DNA of 64,000 nucleotides from Ulvibacterium sp965228935 (lineage in GTDB: Bacteria; Bacteroidota; Bacteroidia; Flavobacteriales; Flavobacteriaceae). The notes beneath the pieces were generated by a model. That model searched no databases. It was not told the origin of the DNA and saw nothing but the letters and a program-made list of their open reading frames with translations. The stretch spans positions 1,736,001 to 1,800,000 of the forward strand of contig NZ_OZ245846.1 in assembly GCF_965228935.1 (NCBI RefSeq), in the 5' to 3' direction. Below, in pieces: positions 61,547 through 64,000 of the stretch. Each line of letters begins with the position of its first letter. Within the stretch, counting starts at the first letter, position 1. The position numbers and the translations under genes were made by a program.

Positions 61547-62509
61547 TCAAAACGTTTGGACAATGTAGAGGTAAAGGGGCATACCCAAGGTGATGTTGAA
61601 GGGAAAGGTAATGGCAAGCGCCATGGGTAAATAGAGACTGGGATTGGCCTGTGGTGCAGCCAAACGCATTGCCGCCGGTACCGCTATGTAGGAGGCACTT
61701 GCCGCCAAAATGGCGAATAAAAACCGATTACCGACACTTTCGGTAAAGGTTGAACTTACAATAGCCACGATACATCCATTTATTAGGGGAATGATGATAG
61801 CAAAGAAAAAAGCAAACCATCCCTTTTTAAGAAAATCGTTTAGTTTTTTTCCACTACTAATGCCCATATCCAATAAGAATACCGCCAGGAATCCTTTAAA
61901 AATATCCGTGGTGAAAGGCTCTATACCTCTTGCTTGCTGATCGCTGGCCAAAAAACCAATGGCCAAACTGCCCAAAATAAGAAGTACGCTGCCATTGGTC
62001 AACGAATGATGTAGGACACCATTAAGTTTTACTTCATTTTTTTTATCCTTTTGAAAGTATGCCATTAGCAAGACCCCGATAATAATGGAAGGCGCCTCCA
62101 TTAAGGCCATTACGGCGACCATGTGCCCCCCGAACTCTATTTGTTCAATTTCCAAAAAGGAAACGGCCGTTACAAAGGTTACGGCACTTACGGAACCATA
62201 GGCGGCTGCAATGGCCCCCGAGTTGGCGACATTAAATTTTCGACGTAGGATGAAGTATGCATAAATTGGGACGAAAAGGGCCAGAAATACCCCAAAAAGC
62301 AGGGACCACAATATTTCCATATCCAAATCACTATGTGAAAGCTCAAGCCCCCCTTTGAAGCCAATGGAGAACATAAGATAGAGCGAAATGAACTTTGAGG
62401 AATTAGGCGGAATTTCCAAATCGCTTTTGAGCTGTACTGCAATAATGCCTAAAAAGAAAAAAAGCAATGCGGGATTGGTAAGATTATCTACCAATAGGTG
62501 TAAATCCAT
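61547..62509 (-). CDS. SbtA-like sodium-dependent permease
   Basis: A 320-residue membrane protein with about ten hydrophobic segments in two related halves, as in the SbtA/DUF897 bicarbonate transporter family: NPALLFFFLGIIAVQLKSDLEIPPNSSKFISLYLMFSIGFKGG, AAYGSVSAVTFVTAVSFLEI, EAPSIIIGVLLMAY and ASYIAVPAAMRLAAPQANPSLYLPMALAITFPFNITLGMPLY. In cyanobacteria SbtA is a Na+/HCO3- symporter; bicarbonate uptake for anaplerotic carboxylases is a plausible role in a heterotroph but not proven. No SbtB-like gene is adjacent. Confidence 0.88.
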   Translation of the reverse strand: MDLHLLVDNLTNPALLFFFLGIIAVQLKSDLEIPPNSSKFISLYLMFSIGFKGGLELSHSDLDMEILWSLLFGVFLALFVPIYAYFILRRKFNVANSGAIAAAYGSVSAVTFVTAVSFLEIEQIEFGGHMVAVMALMEAPSIIIGVLLMAYFQKDKKNEVKLNGVLHHSLTNGSVLLILGSLAIGFLASDQQARGIEPFTTDIFKGFLAVFLLDMGISSGKKLNDFLKKGWFAFFFAIIIPLINGCIVAIVSSTFTESVGNRFLFAILAASASYIAVPAAMRLAAPQANPSLYLPMALAITFPFNITLGMPLYLYIVQTF

Positions 62510-62555
62510 TTAAGTGGTCGTTGGTTATTAAGCGCAAAAATAAGATTTATGCAGG

Positions 62556-62918
62556 TTACTTGGTAAGACTGATTTTTATGGGGCTACTTATCTCAACTTT
62601 CATACCCTCTTTATGGGCTTTTACCACAAGATCTTTTACCATGTTTTTTGCTTCCTTTAATTCCTTGATGCGTTCCTCGGAATGCGAAGTGTCTTCTTGA
62701 TAGCCTTTTTGTAAGTTAAGTGCTTGGACAGTATGAAACTTGATTTTATCATTGATCAATGACAAAAGTACATCGGCGGCCTCCACAGGTGAGAAAACGC
62801 CCTGTACCAATTTTATGGCACCCTCACCCTCGGGGGGAACGCATTTGTCTTCCCGAGAATGAGGTTTACCATATTTGTTACTATTGCCCTTGGCCCAGCG
62901 AAAAAGCTTGCTTTCCAT
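62556..62918 (-). CDS. Hypothetical protein overlapping icd
   Basis: A 120-residue protein from ATG 62918, the start most like a natural one (MESKLFRWAKGNSNKYGKPHS); ATG 62951 would add eleven residues and lengthen the overlap. A basic N-terminus precedes FSPVEAADVLLSLINDKIKFHTVQALNLQ and a charged helix SEERIKELKEAKNMVKDLVVKAHKEG. No signal peptide or membrane segment. I do not recognise a family. It overlaps icd by about 38 bases in another frame and is thus translationally coupled. Confidence 0.6.
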   Translation of the reverse strand: MESKLFRWAKGNSNKYGKPHSREDKCVPPEGEGAIKLVQGVFSPVEAADVLLSLINDKIKFHTVQALNLQKGYQEDTSHSEERIKELKEAKNMVKDLVVKAHKEGMKVEISSPIKISLTK

Positions 62919-64000
62919 CAAATTGATAAAGGTTTTCAGTTTTGATGACATCGATATTATGCTTTACGGCATCGCCCATAAGCCTTACAATTTCATCTTT
63001 TTCCATTTGGTCGGACTGTGCGGAGAACCTGCATCGCCAGTGGTCGGTACAAAAGGTCTCCTTAAAACCACGGGGCCACACTTTTATGCCCCTATTGGTT
63101 ATCATGGTCAATTTTACTTTTTCATTATCCAGTTTCTGCAATACTTGCCCAATTTCGTTTGCTTCGAAACCTGGCCAATGCACAAAAAGATCTACACCTA
63201 CCAATACCTTGTCCGCAAGAGGTTTACGCTCATATTTGGGCAGATTCAAAGGTGTGCCTTTTTCATAGCTGACCTTGGCCAGGGTCTTGGGTGTCTTGCC
63301 CAGATTGGCGATGACAGCTTCCGCAAATTCTTTGGTGCCCACTTTTTTTGTACTTGTTCCTTCTTTGTAGATATCATAGGTATGAATACCTTCTTCCATG
63401 GTACATAGCCAGGCATTTTGCACTTTCTCGGCTATATCCGTTTGCCCGAGGTGATTCAACATCATAATGGCTCCCTGTAATAGCCCGGATGGATTCGCCA
63501 GGTTTTGACCGGCCCTTCGCGGTGCAGAACCATGGATGGCCTCGAACATGGCACATTCTTCACCTATATTGGCGGAACCTGCCAAACCTACGGAACCGGT
63601 TATCTGGGCCGCAACATCGGAGAGGACATCCCCGTAAAGATTGGGCATAACGATTACATCGAACAACTCTGGGGTATCCGCCATTTTAGCGGCACCTATA
63701 TCCACGATCCAATGTTCGTTCTCTATTTCCGGATACTCAACGGCGATTTCATCGAACACTTTATGAAAAAGACCATCCGTTTGTTTCATAATATTGTCCT
63801 TGGTAAAACAAGTGACCTTTTTCCGGTGGTACTTTTTTGCAAATTCGAAGGCATATCGGACTATTTTTTCACATCCTGGACGACTTATCAGTTTAAGACA
63901 TTGAACGACCTCATCCGTTTGTTGATGCTCTATACCGGCATAAAGATCCTCTTCGTTCTCTCGGATTATCACCACATCCATATCCGGATGCTTGGTACTA
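62881..64000 (-). CDS. icd: NADP-dependent isocitrate dehydrogenase, C-terminal part (5' end outside window)
   Basis: About 373 codons of a beta-decarboxylating dehydrogenase, open to the window edge. DVVIIRENEEDLYAGIEH holds the substrate-site arginine and the NEEDLY motif. VTCFTKDNIMKQTDGLFHKVF carries the catalytic lysine, FDVIVMPNLYGDVLSDVAAQITGSVGLAGSANIG the metal-binding aspartates, and AMFEAIHGSAPRRAGQNLANPSGLL the NADP site. A C-terminal extra domain (residues after TPLNLPKYERKPLADKVLVGVDLFVHWPGFE) is the mark of the Thermus-like isocitrate dehydrogenase type found in Bacteroidota. Downstream overlap with the hypothetical gene. Confidence 0.9.
   Translation of the reverse strand, partial: STKHPDMDVVIIRENEEDLYAGIEHQQTDEVVQCLKLISRPGCEKIVRYAFEFAKKYHRKKVTCFTKDNIMKQTDGLFHKVFDEIAVEYPEIENEHWIVDIGAAKMADTPELFDVIVMPNLYGDVLSDVAAQITGSVGLAGSANIGEECAMFEAIHGSAPRRAGQNLANPSGLLQGAIMMLNHLGQTDIAEKVQNAWLCTMEEGIHTYDIYKEGTSTKKVGTKEFAEAVIANLGKTPKTLAKVSYEKGTPLNLPKYERKPLADKVLVGVDLFVHWPGFEANEIGQVLQKLDNEKVKLTMITNRGIKVWPRGFKETFCTDHWRCRFSAQSDQMEKDEIVRLMGDAVKHNIDVIKTENLYQFDGKQAFSLGQGQ

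Noticed and set aside
1..64000. tRNA, rRNA, CRISPR, insertion sequences and prophage
   Set aside because: No cloverleaf, regular spaced repeats, transposase or phage gene was recognised on either strand.

Overview
The window comes from a marine-type Flavobacteriaceae (Bacteroidota) chromosome. The main evidence is the GldE/GldD gliding genes beside mutY and ssb, several TonB-dependent receptors with carboxypeptidase-like plug extensions, a two-gene atpDC unit, promoters of the TAnnTTTG type, near absence of Shine-Dalgarno sequences, and many families restricted to Bacteroidota (DUF4199, DUF4301, DUF3127, the GIN domain, a 29-residue mS38-like protein). It is ordinary core chromosome: I found no insertion sequences, prophage, CRISPR array, tRNA or rRNA. 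Genes are dense, with many overlaps of 4 to 46 bases.

Layout. 1-3 kb: end of a TonB receptor, then atpD-atpC. 3-11 kb: a biotin locus (bioF, a DUF2007/zinc-ribbon protein, bioD, bioA, a ketoacyl-synthase-like gene, bioB), interrupted by an opposing GT-C glycosyltransferase gene. 11-18 kb: a cupin_8 protein, recX, RNase G, the 29-residue basic protein, HU, mutY, ssb, gldE, gldD. 18-25 kb: a possible metal-linked envelope trio, a GIN-domain protein, an M16 protease pair (one active, one dead subunit) and DUF4199. 25-26 kb: rplU (with a Rho_N-like tail) and rpmA. 26-32 kb: TPR/LuxR regulator, TonB receptor and lipoprotein beta-propeller phytase, read as a phytate-use locus. 32-38 kb: a second receptor with an SDR enzyme, divergent from a LytS/LytTR pair. 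38-43 kb: ahcY, a phosphopantetheinyl transferase, then a YkoF-like / PnuC-type / NadR-like trio and DUF4301. 43-49 kb: two paralogous small secreted proteins next to a sigma-54 activator and a hybrid histidine kinase. 49-52 kb: a TPP riboswitch in front of a TonB receptor, then a Gfo/Idh enzyme. 52-64 kb: greA, a HIT protein, a sensor kinase, a flavin reductase, a methyltransferase with membrane segments, DUF3127 with an SSB-like tail, a short-chain fatty acid transporter, aat, tag, an SbtA-like permease and the end of an isocitrate dehydrogenase gene.

Most notable. (1) The two secreted PepSY-like paralogues share an 18-base upstream element at nearly the same distance from their starts and a GTGTA/TACAC palindrome about 110-125 bases further upstream. 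They sit beside an NtrC-type regulator, which suggests an undescribed sigma-54 regulon, although the -12 GC is missing. (2) A TPP riboswitch controls a TonB receptor, and a YkoF-like/PnuC/NadR-like trio lies 8 kb away; together they suggest thiamine uptake and salvage. (3) A ketoacyl synthase with intact Cys-His-His residues sits inside the biotin operon where bioC/bioH are absent. (4) A DUF3127 OB-fold protein ends in the same DDLPF tip as SSB. Functions are read from sequence patterns and family knowledge; no database search was run.
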